Assembly: GCF_009389715.1 (NCBI RefSeq)
Contig: NC_052395.1
Location: 20,932,493-20,996,492 of the forward strand
From: Phoenix dactylifera
Taxonomy: Eukaryota; Streptophyta; Magnoliopsida; Arecales; Arecaceae
Direction of reading: 5' to 3'
DNA: 64,000 nt
The notes below the pieces were generated by a model that was not told the DNA's origin, made no database searches, and saw only the letters and a program-made list of their open reading frames with translations. The translations under genes and the position numbers were made by a program. Below, in pieces: positions 1 through 12,043 of the stretch. Positions within the stretch are counted from its first letter, which is position 1, and each line of letters starts with the position of its first letter.

Positions 1-3000
1 CAAGAAGTTTTCCTAGCCGGCTGTCTGATTGAAAAATTACCTGAGTCTTGGAAAAATTATAAAAACAGCATGAAGCACAAAAGGAAACATATGAGTCTTG
101 AAGATGTTATTGTTCATATTAGACTTGAAGAACAAAATCGAGTCAGAGACCGAGAACAATTGGCCAAGGAAATGACTTCCAAAGCCAATGTAATAGTCAA
201 CAAACCAGGTGGGTCTCGTTCAAAGTCCAAGAAGCCTTATCTCAAAAATGATAAGAAACCTAAGTTCCAAGGTCTTGGTTTTAAAAGAAAAGGAACTTGT
301 TTTGTTTGTGGAAAATCTGGACATTATGCTAATCAATGCAGGTTTAGAAAAAGGAATGATATATCTGCTACACCAAATGCTAACTTGGTAGAGACAGATA
401 TTATTGCAGCAGTTGTGTCTGAAACCAACATGGTTATGGCAGCAAAGGACTGGGTGGTAGACTCTGGGGCTACCAGACATATTTGTGGCAATAGGAGTGC
501 ATTTACTTCCTACATTCCCTTAAATGAAGGCGAAGAACAAGTGTTCATGGGTGATTCGAGACCCTCGCCAGTGGTTGGCAAAGGAAAAGTACTCCTCAAG
601 CTAACATCAGGAAAAGTCCTTTTCCTGAATGATGTGCTGCATGTTCCTAATATCTGTTGGAACTTAGTATCTGTATCTTTATTAGGAAAGGCTGGAATTA
701 AAGTGTATTTTGAGTCTGATAAAATTGTAATGACTAAGAACAATGTTTTCATTGGGAAGGGTTATTGTAACCAGGGTTTATTTGTCTTGAATGTAACCGA
801 AACTATGAATGAAAATGCATCATCTTTTGCTTATTTGATTGATTCTGTTGATGTATGGCATGGTAGATTAGGACATATTAATTTTTCTTATATCAAGAAA
901 ATGAAAGACCTAGGCTTGTTAAATAATATTACCTTTGGAAATGTGAATGATAAATGTGAGTGTGTGTAGAATCTAAATCTACTAAAAAGAGTCATAAGTC
1001 AATAGAAAGAGAAACTGAATTACTTGGATTAATACATTCTGATTTAGGAGATTTGAAAAACACTCCAACTAGAGGAGGAAAAAGATTTTACATAACTTTT
1101 ATTGATGATTATTCTAAATACACTAAGGTATATCTACTTAGGACTAAAGATGAAACTTTTGAAAAATTTCAGCAATATGTTACTGAAGTAGAAAATAAAT
1201 TTAATAAGAAAATTAAAAGAATAAGGATTGATAGAGGAGGAGAATATGAGTATAATCTCTTCAATAAATTTTGTGAAGAAAAAGGTATAATTCATGAGAT
1301 TACCCCACCATATTCTCCTGAATCTAATGGAGTTGCTGAACGTAAAAATAGAACTCTAAAAGTAATGATGAATGCTATGTTAATAAGCTCAGGAGTACCT
1401 CTTTATTTGTGGGGGGAAGCTATTCTCTCTGCTTGTCACATTCAAAATAGAATACCTTATAAGAAAATTGGTAAGACACCCTATGAGTTATGGGAAGGTC
1501 ATGTACCTAACCTTACTTATCTTAAAGTGTGGGGGTGTTTGGCCAAAGTTCTATTACCTGAACCAAAGAAAAGAAAGTTGGGACCTAAAACCTTTGATTG
1601 CTTATTTATTGGTTATGCATTAAATAGTGCTGCTTATAGATTCTTGGTATTAAAATGTGAATCTAATATTATGGAACCCAACACTATAGTAGAATCTAAA
1701 AATGCTGATTTCTTTGAACATATCTTTCCTATGAAACTAGGTAAAGAAAAAATTGACTCTCTGCCTCATAATAAACAAGAAAAGGAGGCACATGAAAATT
1801 ATGAAATTGATTTAAGAAGAAGTAAAAGAACTAGAAAAGAGAAAAATTTTGGAAATGATTTTTACACTTTTCTTGTTGATAATGAACCTCAAACTTATAA
1901 AGAAGCAATAACTTCAGCTGATGCACCTTTTTGGAAGGAGGCTATTAATAATGAAATAGAGTCTATTATGTCTAATCATACATGGACCTTAGTTGATTTG
2001 CCTCCAGGTGCTAAATCAATTGGTTGTAAGTGGATTTTTAAAAGAAAGTTAAAACCAGATAATTCAATTGATAAGTTTAAAGCAAGATTAGTAGCAAAAG
2101 GATACTCACAAAGAAAAGATATTGATTATTTTGACACCTTTGCACCAGTTTCTAGAATTTCATCTATTAGAGTACTCATTGCATTAGCATCCATTTATAA
2201 TTTAGTAATTCACCAAATGGATGTAAAAACTGCATTCTTGAATGGAGAATTAGATGAAGAAATTTACATGGAACAACCTGAAGGTTGTGTTGTTCCTGGT
2301 AATGAGCACAAAGTTTGTAAATTAGTAAAATCCTTATATGGATTAAAACAAGCACCTAAACAATGGCATGAAAAATTTGATAAAGTATTGGTATCTAATG
2401 GCTTTCTAATTAATGAGGCTGATAAGTGTGTTTATAGTAAGGTTGTTAATAATGTTGTTGTGATTATATGTTTGTATGTTGATGATATGCTTATAATGGG
2501 AACTGATTTGAATATAGTTATAGATACTAAGAAATTTTTAGCTTCAAATTTTGATATGAAAGATATGGGTAAAGCTGATGTAATTCTTGGCATTAAAATA
2601 ACAAGAAGTTCTAATGGACTTATGCTATAACAAGAACACTATATTGAGAAAATTTTAAGAAAATTTGAGCATTATGATAGTAAACCCGTATCTACTCCAT
2701 ATGATGCTAGTATACATTTAAGGAAAAATAAAGAAAATGGTATTTTACAAATAGAATATGCTGGCATCATTGGTAGTTTAATGTTTTTAGTTAACTGCAC
2801 TCGTCCTGATATTGCTTATGCAATAGGAAGATTAAGTAGGTATACTCATAATCCTAGTAAGGATCATTGGAGTGATGTTCATAGAGTACTAAGGTACTTG
2901 AAAGGAACCATTAATTATGGTTTGTTATATCGTGGATTTCCAGCTGTACTAGAAGGGTATAGTGATGCAAATTGGATCTCTGATTCAGATGAGATGAAAT

Positions 3001-3455
3001 CCACGAGTGGATATATCTTTACTCTTGGTGGGGGTGCAGTATCTTGGAAATCATCCAAGCAAACATGCATCGCTCGGTCTACGATGGAGTCCGAGTTTAT
3101 TGCCTTAGAAAAGGCAGGTTCTGAAGCTGAATGGCTTAGAAATCTTGTGGGAGATATTCCATTATGGAATAAACCAACACCTTCTGTGTCTATTCTTTGT
3201 GATAACCAAGCTACTATATATCGAGCTAAGAATAAAGTTTATAATGGAAAGAATAGACACATAAGGTTGAGACATAATATTGTAAGGCAGCTGCTTGATG
3301 ATGGGATTATATCTCTTGAGTTTGTAAAGTCAGAGTTGAATTTGGCCGATCCTTTGACAAAACCACTAGGTAGAAAACTAGTGAGTGAAACATCGAGGGG
3401 GATGGGACTAATGCCTATATCAAAGTCAATAACAACAGAAACCCAACATGTGTGA
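1..3455 (+). pseudogene. Ty1-copia gag-pol polyprotein, 5'-truncated by the window edge, two lesions
   Basis: Retrotransposon polyprotein, open from base 1, so the start of gag lies outside the window. In order: a gag zinc knuckle of CX2CX4HX4C form near 298-340 (CFVCGKSGHYANQC), aspartic protease DSGATRHIC near 460, the HLGH-like pre-integrase motif (here GRLGHI) near 860, an integrase core with the NGVAERKNRT motif near 1330, reverse transcriptase with YVDDMLIMG near 2475, and RNase H with [10 protein letters not shown] near 3085. The order PR-IN-RT-RH defines copia. Two lesions break it: a frameshift close to 960, where the first frame stops at 967-969 and the next opens, and an in-frame TAA at 2628-2630, after which the same frame continues to a TGA at 3453-3455. 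Similarity is to TNT1-94-like elements, from memory of the family. The element was probably active fairly recently, since only two lesions are seen in about 3.4 kb. Confidence 0.93.
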
Positions 3456-3975
3456 TTGGAGATCCCATGAAGCATGTTCATATGGGTAATAACAAGTCGC
3501 TAGTTGACTGTGAGTACACTATCATATTTAATTTTTGAAAATCCATCCCTATGGTGTAGATAGTGCAAACTGCAGTAGATAAGGATGAGGTAAAGCTCTT
3601 AATGGATACCATAGTCTTTTAGGATGGTGTGTCTACCTGCAGTACACACTTGATGGATCCACCTATATGGGTGTGGGAGTGGGGCCGCTTCCTATGAGAA
3701 TTAGGCAGTTCTCTAAAGCACTCATGAATATCCAGGTAAGGTGCATGGCCTATTTGCACCAACCCGTTTAGAACAAGCCCAGAACTTGAGAGGTCAATGT
3801 GGGCTATGAGTCACTAATTTACATAAAGGACTTTTGGTTCATAGAAATTTCATGTTTCACCAAAAGTTCTGTAAGTCATACTTACTAGTCCTAAAAATGG
3901 TTCATAGTCTCAAAGACACCAATTTGATGCATTGAACTCTCGCGCTCGTTAACTTATTATTGAATTTTAAAATAT

Positions 3976-3984
3976 GTGGGGGAT
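3976..3984 (+). promoter_or_regulatory. Polypurine tract of the first copia element
   Basis: A short purine-rich run (GTGGGGGAT) immediately precedes the TG that opens the 3' LTR. This is the expected place for plus-strand priming in LTR retrotransposons. Confidence 0.6.
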
Positions 3985-4755
3985 TGTTGGAATATTTCAA
4001 AATTCCGAGTCTGCCCTTCTTTGTCTTTTGTCCTTTTATCTAGTATACTTTCTTTAGTCCCACATTGGAAAGGAATAAAACTCAAAAGATCTTTATATAG
4101 TATTCAACCTTTTAACTTGGTGAAGCAAAGAAAGAAAGTAGCCCACGCGCGCATAAGCCCAATGGAGGTCTATGCCAAAATTGGCGAATCCGATCCGGAA
4201 ACGTTTAACCGGGCGCGTCGCGCTCGATTATCACGCGCAGGGGGGGACCCCCCCCGCGGGTGTAGGCTTGAGTCAGGTTTCTTTTTGCCGTTTTATTTTT
4301 TGAATTGTTTTTATCTCTAGATAAAACGTCGCGTCTTTTAAAAACACATCTTTGGTAAAATGACGTGTCTTTTAAATACGTCTCTTCCTTTATTTTTAAA
4401 CCTATCAGATCCGATAGAGATATCTTATCAAAATCTTAATCCTCTCTCTGATTCCCGAAAGCCTCTCTCTCTCTGTTTTCTGTGTTCCTGAGAGGATACT
4501 CTACTCTCTCTCTCTGTTTTCTGTGCTCCCGAGAGGATACTCTCCTCTGTTTTCTTTTTCTGAGCACTTCTGGGCTGTTCGACAAGATCACTGCATCTGC
4601 GAGTGTGCGCTTGGAGTGATCCAGTTGTTGTATCCTGGAGGATAGGCCGCCATTACCTGCTACACCGAGATTCATTCTCCGAGGGGCGCGATCTATTCTT
4701 AAGGACAGTAAAATCACGCCTCAACTGATAAGTTCTTCCTTCTTTCCATCTATTA
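3985..4755 (+). repeat. 3' LTR of the first copia element (right edge uncertain)
   Basis: It starts TGTTGGAATATTTC after the polypurine tract. A TATA-like TTTATATAG lies near 4092, about 110 bases in, as expected for the LTR promoter. The LTR holds a G/C-run hairpin near 4240-4258 and a local duplication of a CT-rich segment followed by GAGAGGATACTCT at about 4460-4550. The end is placed near 4755 only because it must finish in CA. Confidence 0.5.
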
Positions 4756-5632
4756 TTTTCTTACACTTATATGATGCAGAATCTCTGCGTTAAACCCTCT
4801 TATGAAACCCACAATTTTGTGTCTGCCCTTTGCTTATAACCTCTTCAGGCATTGCCTACCAGTGGTAGGGCCCCAGGAGCTGTCCCCAACTGCTCCCATG
4901 GAAAGGCCTTGTTATATCTCTCTCTTCCTTAATGCTTACTCTCTTTGCTGCAATCGCGGTGCTTAATTTGTTTTGTTCCTTGGAAACATCTGAAGATTCT
5001 CCAGCCTCATCTCTTCACTCAAGTCAAGCAGCAGCTGCGTCTCAGTGATGTATCCAATTTGGGTTTCATTTAATCTCACATGCACTTTTTTTATTTCCTG
5101 GATAAGAATTCTCTGTTGGTGCTTGAAAAAATATGGAGCTCTTTGTTGGTTTTGGAACTAATAATTTAGTGCCTGAGTTAAGGTACAATTTGAATTAGGG
5201 GTCACTCTTTGAACTGCATGAAGATTCAAGGTAATGCAAGGGCGGATGGGACTTAGGATGTTCTATCGTTGGTTAAATCTCAAACCAGCATCACGATGAA
5301 GGATGAGAGATGATTAAAACTAGAGGAGCATATGGTTTAGATCAAGTAGTCCAATGCGCTTGCAGATATTCTTGCTGATGAAGTTCTACTTCATTACTTT
5401 TTTAACCTGTCCTCTGCATCCATCAATTCATTTGGTTTTTATTTTTGAGTTGAGCTATAATAACCTGTCTTTTGAAATTGCAAATCACATATTTTTTACA
5501 CTATGCTGCTTTGCTCGATATCCTTATTTTGTGCATTAATACCTCATGCTGGCGGTTGTTGATCTGTTAAAGCATGGGCAAGTAACCATTTAGGTGATAA
5601 TGTCGTGCTTTTTGGTTAATTTGACATTATTT
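4756..5632. other. Unassigned spacer between two copia elements
   Basis: No gene, RNA or clear repeat was recognised. The sequence is AT-rich with pyrimidine-rich stretches and only short chance frames. Part of its left edge may still belong to the LTR of the preceding element. Confidence 0.5.
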
Positions 5633-6101
5633 TGTTGGAATAATTTCAAAATATGGACTTACACTGATTGCGTATTTTTATTTTATAAAACGGGTTAGAC
5701 GTATGGCTCAGAATGGTACTATGGTTAAGCCTAATATGATGTGTGATTATTTTGTTTTATGGGCTTTGGTGCACCTTGGATGTATAGGATTGAGTCCTAT
5801 TTATTGTGGTAATTTTAGTATGTAGGCCAGAAAACCCAATTAGGATTTTGGAGCCTTTAATGAGAAGGCTCTTTTATGTTTTCTATATAAAGGCTAGGTC
5901 TTCCTCTTCTCTCCATATGGTTGATAGCTTGCCCCATTGATGGCTATCTTTTGTGAGGAGCAAGGAAGGGAAGATCCAGCTGCTATTATTCCAGATGATT
6001 GAAGAACATATTCAATATATCTTCCACAGGTATATCTCTCAAACTTGAATACACTATTGTTGTGATTCTAAATCTTAGCATTTTATTATTTATAACTAAC
6101 A
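5633..6101 (+). repeat. 5' LTR of the degenerate copia element
   Basis: It begins TGTTGGAATAATTTC and ends TAACTAACA, 469 bases, directly followed by the tRNA primer-binding site. A TATA-like CTATATAAAGG lies near 5883. The start resembles the LTR start at 3985 (TGTTGGAATA), which suggests related lineages. Confidence 0.8.
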
Positions 6102-6103
6102 AT

Positions 6104-6115
6104 TGGTATCAGAGC
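6104..6115 (+). promoter_or_regulatory. Primer-binding site (initiator Met tRNA)
   Basis: TGGTATCAGAGC, two bases after the LTR end, is the classic copia primer-binding site complementary to the 3' end of plant initiator methionine tRNA. Confidence 0.92.
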
Positions 6116-7980
6116 CTCTATGCTAAGATTAGAATCCTTCATACACAATTATGATTTCATCTGGATTTTCGAATTAATTTTATGCATTAGTGAGTGAATC
6201 TTCTGCATAAATCTGCATACACAAATTTTTCATTGATAATCAAATATCTGATTTGATTTTATTTTAGATTTAAATAAAATATGATTGTATATAATTTTCG
6301 GATTTAAAAAAAAAGAAAAAGGAAAAGGATTTCACTGTTCATCCTTTTATCCTTTCCTTCCTGTAGATTTTTCCTCCCAGCCGCAGGCCTATTCCTTCAT
6401 CTTCTTCGTCGTTTTCTAATCCCCCCTTTTAGATCTATTCATGGAGGATGAGTAAAACGTAGGAGAAGATGAGGAGAATGGCATAGGATCTTCCTCGCCG
6501 CCGGCCGACGCCTCTGCGCCGTGCGAGGCGGCGGAAGGAAGCCAAGGTGGCTCCCGCGTTTCCGCCACGGGAGAATGCCCGACCCCACGAGCCCGGCCAC
6601 CCCACGGCCGAGCTAGACGACTCCACGGGCTGGCCACGCGCCTCGTGGCGTCACGACGACCTGGAGATGGGGGTCGCCGGCTACGGGTGGTGGCCGGCAT
6701 GGTGGCTGCCATGGAAGGCAGCCACATGTTGCTTTAAAAAAAAAGGGCCTTCCTCTCCGCTGGCCGACGCCTCTGTGCCGTGCGACGACCGGCGGAAGGA
6801 GGCCGAGGCGGCTCGCCCGCCACCACTGCGGGCGGACGGCCGCCCCACAGTGCCACAGCAGGCGGACGCCATCGCCGCTGCGGGCCGGGGCGTGTCCCGA
6901 GCCACCCTACGGTCGGCCATGGGGCGTCATGGTGGCCCGGGGAGCGTCGCCGGCCACTCGCAGTGGCCGGCGTGGGTGGCCGCCATGGGTGGCAGCCGCG
7001 GGCTGCCACCATGGGGCAGCGATGGGTAGCAGCCTATGGCTGCTTCCCAAACAAACAAAAAAAAAAAAACAGGGGAGGCGGCGGCTAGAGGAAGAAGTTA
7101 GGGAGAAACTGTCTAGGTTTTCTTTTGATTGGTATTTGGGTTCTGTATGGGTCCATGGTTGCAGGTTGGGCTCTTTTATATAACCAGCTCAATTTTATTT
7201 AATGGACCATAATGGATTTTGGGTTGGGATTAAGAGTTAGTAACCCATTTAGTTGTTATTTAAATATTGAATAATCTGAATTAAGGCTCTCATGCATATT
7301 AATTATTGAGGTGTTAAATTAATAAATTGTTAAATTTTGGACATTTCTTGCAGCCATATATGCCTTTTGTAATTAACATATTTGTTTAATCAATCACATA
7401 TGTTTTTGATTTTGTTTGTAGTGTGTTTGATGGTTATGTTTTTGTCACATAAACCATTATTTTTGTGATTGAAATTTGTTGGGTATAAAGACTATCCTTA
7501 TTTTCCCATTAAGAGAATATTTTGAAATTGAAGTGGGTGGTAGTCACCAAAGTGGCACACTCACTGATATTTATCTGATTTTCTCAACAAAAAAAAGGGT
7601 AACATTGCATTTTGCCAGATCATTGAATGCAATATCTTGCGGTGTTATTGTGTATGATGATTTGGAAAAATGACATGAAGTGATTAATGGGATTGCATTA
7701 GCCTAGAATCATTCTTCTGCCCAAAGGTGATGGTGTTTCGAAAGCTGATGTGATTTTGTTAATTAGCTTCATGATATGTCTTAAGAGTACCTTATAGCGT
7801 GTTGTATTGTTAGCCCAAAGATGACTTTACAATGATGCACCAAGGCTCTTACCGTAATTAGACTTATATGTTTTTCAAGTTGATTACGGACTATTTAATT
7901 AATAGCCCAAGTTGATTAGATAGATATGTTATCATCCATTGATTGCATGCGTTATATTTGAATGATATTAAATAAAATAT
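6116..7980 (+). other. Long leader of the copia element with a GC-rich duplicated block
   Basis: Non-coding stretch between the primer-binding site and gag. From about 6420 to 7090 it is very GC-rich, unlike its surroundings. Inside it a segment is present twice, near 6493-6570 and 6746-6825 (both contain GGCCGACGCCTCTG and a following GCGGAAGGA-like motif). The open frames here on both strands are low-complexity Ala/Pro/Arg/Gly translations, not genes. The block may be captured host DNA or an expanded leader. The rest is AT-rich. Confidence 0.5.
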
Positions 7981-7995
7981 GTTGTTTCCACAGTT

Positions 7996-8184
7996 TTGAA
8001 TGCTTCTTCCCTTTTAAGCCAATTGTCTGCTATTGAAACCTTGATTGAAAATAATTATATGAGATGGAAACGAGATAGCACCATCCTAACTATAGCTCAT
8101 CGATCTCCAATTGAAACTAGCTACATCACATGCATCAAACTTAAAATGCCTTGTAGTGCCTGCTGGAAGCTCTGGCAACATTAA
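7996..8184 (+). pseudogene. copia gag N-terminal remnant
   Basis: Translation gives a gag N-terminus pattern (LSAIETL, then NNYMRWKRD), matching the 'L.G.NY..W..' signature that opens copia gag proteins. The frame breaks soon afterwards. From 8190 to 8980 only scattered stop-filled remnants of gag and protease would be expected; I could not identify them individually. Confidence 0.65.
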
Positions 8185-8974
8185 AAAAATACTGAAGGCA
8201 AAAAGAAAAGTTCCCATGCAGAATGCTGGATGAGGAAGAACGGCACCCTTCCCTTTGCTACTCGTTAAGGCTTGCTAGTGGACAAATTGAGTAGGTGACA
8301 TACGTTGAACATTGAATACTGGATACCACACACTGGTGTCCTATTTCCTCAAGCATGGGCCTTACTCGGTTGTCCCTAGCGTTGGGTCAAGTAGAACTTT
8401 AGAGTGCTCACAAAGAAAGAATGCTTTTTAACGTGCCCAATGTTAGATTACCAAAACAACCTTCACCAGTCCGGAGTTCCTCTAGTTCATGACATGAACT
8501 GAAGGGTGCAGCTCAATGACCCACCATCTGCTGCGAGTAAGAATGGCGTGGATGTACTATATGAGTCCTATAACCTATACCTCTTCTATATCTGTGTCAT
8601 CTTATTATAACCGATGCATAAATGGTAATGAATGGATGAACAAGACCCTTCAGATAGTGATATGTACATCATAAGGAGAGAATTAAGACTGATATGATTA
8701 CTACTCATGTATGGTAAAAGGGCTTTTTTTGTAATCCTTTGGATACCCTTTTGTTTTGGGATTTTAGCTTAAAAGGGTGTGGTTGTTGCAATGAAACCTA
8801 TGCAGTCACCAACTTCTAGAGGGAATTTGATTAGTCTTGGTAATCAAAGGGAGACCGCCCAACCCTAATAATTACAAGAACTAATAGTGGTAACAACCCT
8901 AGCATCTAATTATTAAAAAAAAATAATTGCTTATATTATACAATGCCATTTTGCTGGCTCCCTATATTGGCTGG

Positions 8975-9645
8975 TAAGAAGTTTCTCTATATTGTGGCAT
9001 AAGCATTTATGGAACATTTCAAGGGAGCGAATGGAGAGATTGATGAAAGTTGAGATTCTGCTCTCTCTAAATTTTTTGGATTTTGACACTTGAATAGATT
9101 GCATAAGAAAAAAGCTGACTAAAACTATAAGGAAGAGATCCACTAGGAGTGATTGTCTTTAGGATCTTATTCACCCCAATATTAGTAGACTGTTACTTTC
9201 TACTATATGTGGGAATAAATATTTCATAACCTTCATTGATGATTTCTCGTGTTATGATTATGTTTACTTAATTAATGATAAATCTCTCGCTCTTGAGAAA
9301 TTCAAGATATTTAAAATGAAAATAGAAAAGCAATGTGGGAAGAGTATTAAAATTGTGAAATCTGACCATTGGTAAATACTATGGTAAGTATGACGAATCC
9401 GGTCAGAACATGGATAATTTTGCGAGATTTTTAAGAATGTGGGATAGTTCCTCAATACACAATGCCAAGAATACCTGAGCAAAATGGTGTTTCTGAAAGG
9501 CGTAATCGGACTCTGAAGGATATTGTCAGGAGTATGATAACTAGAACAAATTTGCCAGAATTCTTATGGGATGAAGCATTGAAATTTGTCATGTACATTT
9601 TGGAAAAGGTTCCTAGTAAAGCTGTTGAGAAAACTTTTTTTTGAA
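8975..9645 (+). pseudogene. copia integrase remnant
   Basis: Several frames must be combined. The zinc-binding pre-integrase region near 8992-9110 reads LWHKHLWNISRERMERL. The core follows with FIDDF near 9235 and the PEQNGVSERRNRTLKD motif near 9471-9520, the best preserved part. Many stops and frameshifts. Same lineage type as TNT1-94-like elements by motif. Confidence 0.8.
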
Positions 9646-9659
9646 TTGTAGATAAGACG

Positions 9660-10606
9660 TAAACCCAATTTAGCCCATTTTAGAGTTTGGGGCTGCCTAG
9701 TTGAGGTTAAGATTTATAATCCTATTAAAAAAAAAGACCCCAAATCTATACCAGAATTTATAGATCAAAGGGCTATAAGTTCTATAGTCCTAATCGTGGC
9801 ACCAGAATTATTGAGTCCATTATGAAGAAATTTCTAGAGAATGATATTGGTAATAGTGGGAGTTCTATATTAAAGAAAACTTTTGCTGAACCGAATTAAG
9901 TTGTGATTCCAATTCTCATTGTACAAGAAAGAGTTATTTCTCAGCCGATTACAACAATTAATGAAGAATCTGGGCATCAAGAAGAGCCTCACATTCCTCC
10001 TCCAACCACAATTGAGTCATTTTCTGAACTACAGGTTAGAAGATCACAAAGGAAAATAAGTTCTGTCTTGCTTAATAACTATATTGTCTACTTACTGAAG
10101 AGTGATTTTAATATTGGGCATAATATTGATCTTGTCTCTTTTAATGAAGCATTAACAAGATCTGACTAAGATAAATGGCTGAATGCCATGGAAGATGAAA
10201 TGCTTTCTATGAAGAAAAATAGAGTTTGAAAACTTGTTGAACTTCCACCACATGTTAAGGCCATAGGTTGCAAATATGTTTACAAATCCAAGCTAGACTC
10301 AAAAAGGGATGTTGAACGACTAAAAGCTAGATTGGTTGCTAAAGGATTCACTCAGCGAAAGGGCATGAACTATAATGAGATTTCTTCACCGGTTTCATCA
10401 AAAGATTCTTATAGAATTATCATGGCACTTCTAGCACACTATAATTTGGAACTTCATCAAATGGATGTTAAGACAGCGTTTTTAAATGGAGATCTCTGTG
10501 AAGAAGTTTACATGAGGCAACCTGAAGGTTTTGTCGTGGAGGGAAAAAAAATGGTGTGTAAGTTGAACAAATCCATATATGGGCTCAAGCAAGCATCCCG
10601 ACAATA
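9660..10606 (+). pseudogene. copia integrase C-terminus and reverse transcriptase remnant
   Basis: Frames around 9900-10170 hold the linker with a degenerate RRSQRK motif. From about 10175 the reverse transcriptase is recognisable: GCKYVYKSK, then a KARLVAKGFTQ-like motif, HQMDVKTAFLNGDL near 10455 and YGLKQASRQ near 10580. The following expected W codon reads TAG, and homology ends within a few bases. The catalytic YVDD block and RNase H are absent. Confidence 0.85.
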
Positions 10607-11275
10607 GTGCCAAAAAACTCTAGAGCGGCCTCGAATGAGGGTCCTTGGCTTCAATGCATCAATTTCCACCTTGACTCGGACGTAACCTGGCTTTCTCAGC
10701 TGGTTCGTGAAGCTATCTAAGGCTTGGGGCTGCTTGACCACCACTGTGATGTTGAGAATGGAGTCTCTCTCTCAATATTTTAGTAGAAGGTAGGGTAACC
10801 GGAGCCACACTGTCGCCTTCTTGATCATATCCATATCGAGGATGAAGTTCAACTTTCAAGGTTCCATCGCCAGTAGCTGCTCGACCACTAGTAGGGGCCA
10901 CCGTCCAGCATCGCATTCTCATCATCCTCGCTCCTAAATGAGAATGCATAGTTGTTTTCTGCCATCGGGAAGACTTCCACCTTATAGTCCAGCTTTCCTC
11001 TGTTTTAAAGTCCTGAGCGACCCAATCGGTCGGAACGCTGACGCCTCCCAAGCCTGCCTTGATGCCTTCACCCTCTTCTCCGGCAACTCCAACACCACCG
11101 TAAAATAGCGTTGGAGGTTCTTCGGGTCCTCCGAAATTTTGTGGCTCATCAATAGTAGTTGTTGGAAGGATCCTTGCACCACACTCGTATACGTCATCGG
11201 TGGAGGACGATCCTCGTTCTCGAAAGGCCCCCTCGCCGGATTGGCATTGTGATCTTCCCACCTTCTGTTCGACAA
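10607..11275 (-). pseudogene. LINE ORF1 (DUF4283-type gag) fragment
   Basis: Read on the minus strand in shifting frames, this resembles the nucleic-acid-binding ORF1 of plant L1-type LINEs. Near 10920-10985 it reads KVEVFPMAENNYAFSFRSED, like the DUF4283 strand-turn region. Near 10610-10740 it reads KPGYVRVKVEIDALKP followed by GRSRVFW, like the segment before the zinc knuckle. The N-terminal part is at 11120-11275. Frameshifts separate these parts. The endonuclease and reverse transcriptase that should follow are missing, because the copia fragment begins at the break. Assignment rests on remembered family motifs. Confidence 0.6.
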
Positions 11276-11768
11276 AATCTTGCAGCTACCACATGAAGAT
11301 TAAAGCAACTACACCACAACCACTCCAAGAGCGTGCACCACACATCTGGGATCTATATTTTCATAAAAAAAGGGAGATGAGAACGTGGTTCTCTCCCAAG
11401 ATGATGATGAGGTCGATGGGTCTTGAGCCAACGGTCGTTATGGGACCCCGGTTAGTTACAGATGCCCTGACTCCACGACCACGAGTTAGGGGTGGTTTTG
11501 TCGAGTCTCCTCTGGCGTCGGTTGTTATGTATATTGGACGGTCTTGGAATAGCCTATGTTCGTTGTCATCTTGCCCCGCTCACGAGCCCATATGCATTGT
11601 CATCTGTGATGATCAAGAGATGCGGATACACGCTTCGGAGACTTGTTGGTTTCATTTCAAAGTAGTAAAAACATAAGTGCTTTTGTTTGTTCTACTTTCT
11701 TTTTTTTTTTTTTTATGTCATCAAACATGATGAGCAATACGAAGAAAAACAAATTTAAAAAACCATTT
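11276..11768. other. Unassigned flank between LINE fragment and Mutator-like element
   Basis: It could be the 5' untranslated part of the minus-strand LINE. It contains a poly-T run near 11700-11714. No gene recognised. Confidence 0.4.
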
Positions 11769-11963
11769 GGTACGCGCTCCTATTTCGGCCATAGAATTTT
11801 ATTCCTAACAGAATTTCATCAATATCTAATGTTGAGAGAAATAATTATACTACTGTATCCTTTTTCTTCCTCATGTCACCGTATCTAGAAGAGAGACTAT
11901 TCATATCCTCTTTCTTCTTCGTCAAGCTTTCCCTTCTATCTAATTCTTCATCAAGCCATCTCT
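11769..11963 (+). repeat. Left terminal inverted repeat of the Mutator-like element
   Basis: About 195 bases that pair with the reverse complement of 19660-19756 plus 14757-14915. Shared blocks are CTCCTATTTCGGCC, TTTTATTCCTAAC, TCAATATCTAAT, CATATCCTCTTTCTTCTT and TTCATCAAGCCATCTCTC. Sequence beyond 11963 is pyrimidine-rich and diverges. Confidence 0.75.
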
Positions 11964-12043
11964 CCAACCCATCTCTCCCATCCTTCTCTCCTCGAGTTTC
12001 TTTCTTCTCCAAATTTCTCTTTTTTTTAAAACCTAAATTTATT

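Larger units (their letters stand above)
1..4755 (+). mobile_element. Ty1-copia LTR retrotransposon, 3' portion
   Basis: The element comprises the polyprotein, a 3' untranslated stretch of about 520 bases (3456-3975), a purine-rich tract directly before TGTTGG at 3985, and the 3' LTR. Its 5' LTR and primer-binding site lie upstream of the window, so a target duplication cannot be checked. The right edge is approximate: the LTR should end in CA, and a TTACA at about 4755 is my best guess. Confidence 0.75.
5633..10606 (+). mobile_element. Degenerate Ty1-copia element, 3'-truncated
   Basis: A second plus-strand copia element with a recognisable 5' LTR, primer-binding site, long leader, and decayed gag, integrase and reverse transcriptase segments. 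The body is full of stops and frameshifts, much older than the elements at 1-4755 and 14916-19659. It breaks off inside reverse transcriptase at about 10606, just after the GLKQASRQ motif, where minus-strand LINE sequence begins. No 3' LTR is present, so loss was by deletion or rearrangement. Confidence 0.85.

Noticed and set aside
4236..4262. G-run/C-run hairpin as a terminator or regulatory RNA
   Set aside because: Lies in an LTR leader of a retrotransposon; no further support for a function.
6416..7183. Overlapping Ala/Arg/Pro-rich frames
   Set aside because: GC-rich low-complexity block; open in several frames, no recognisable domain or codon signal.
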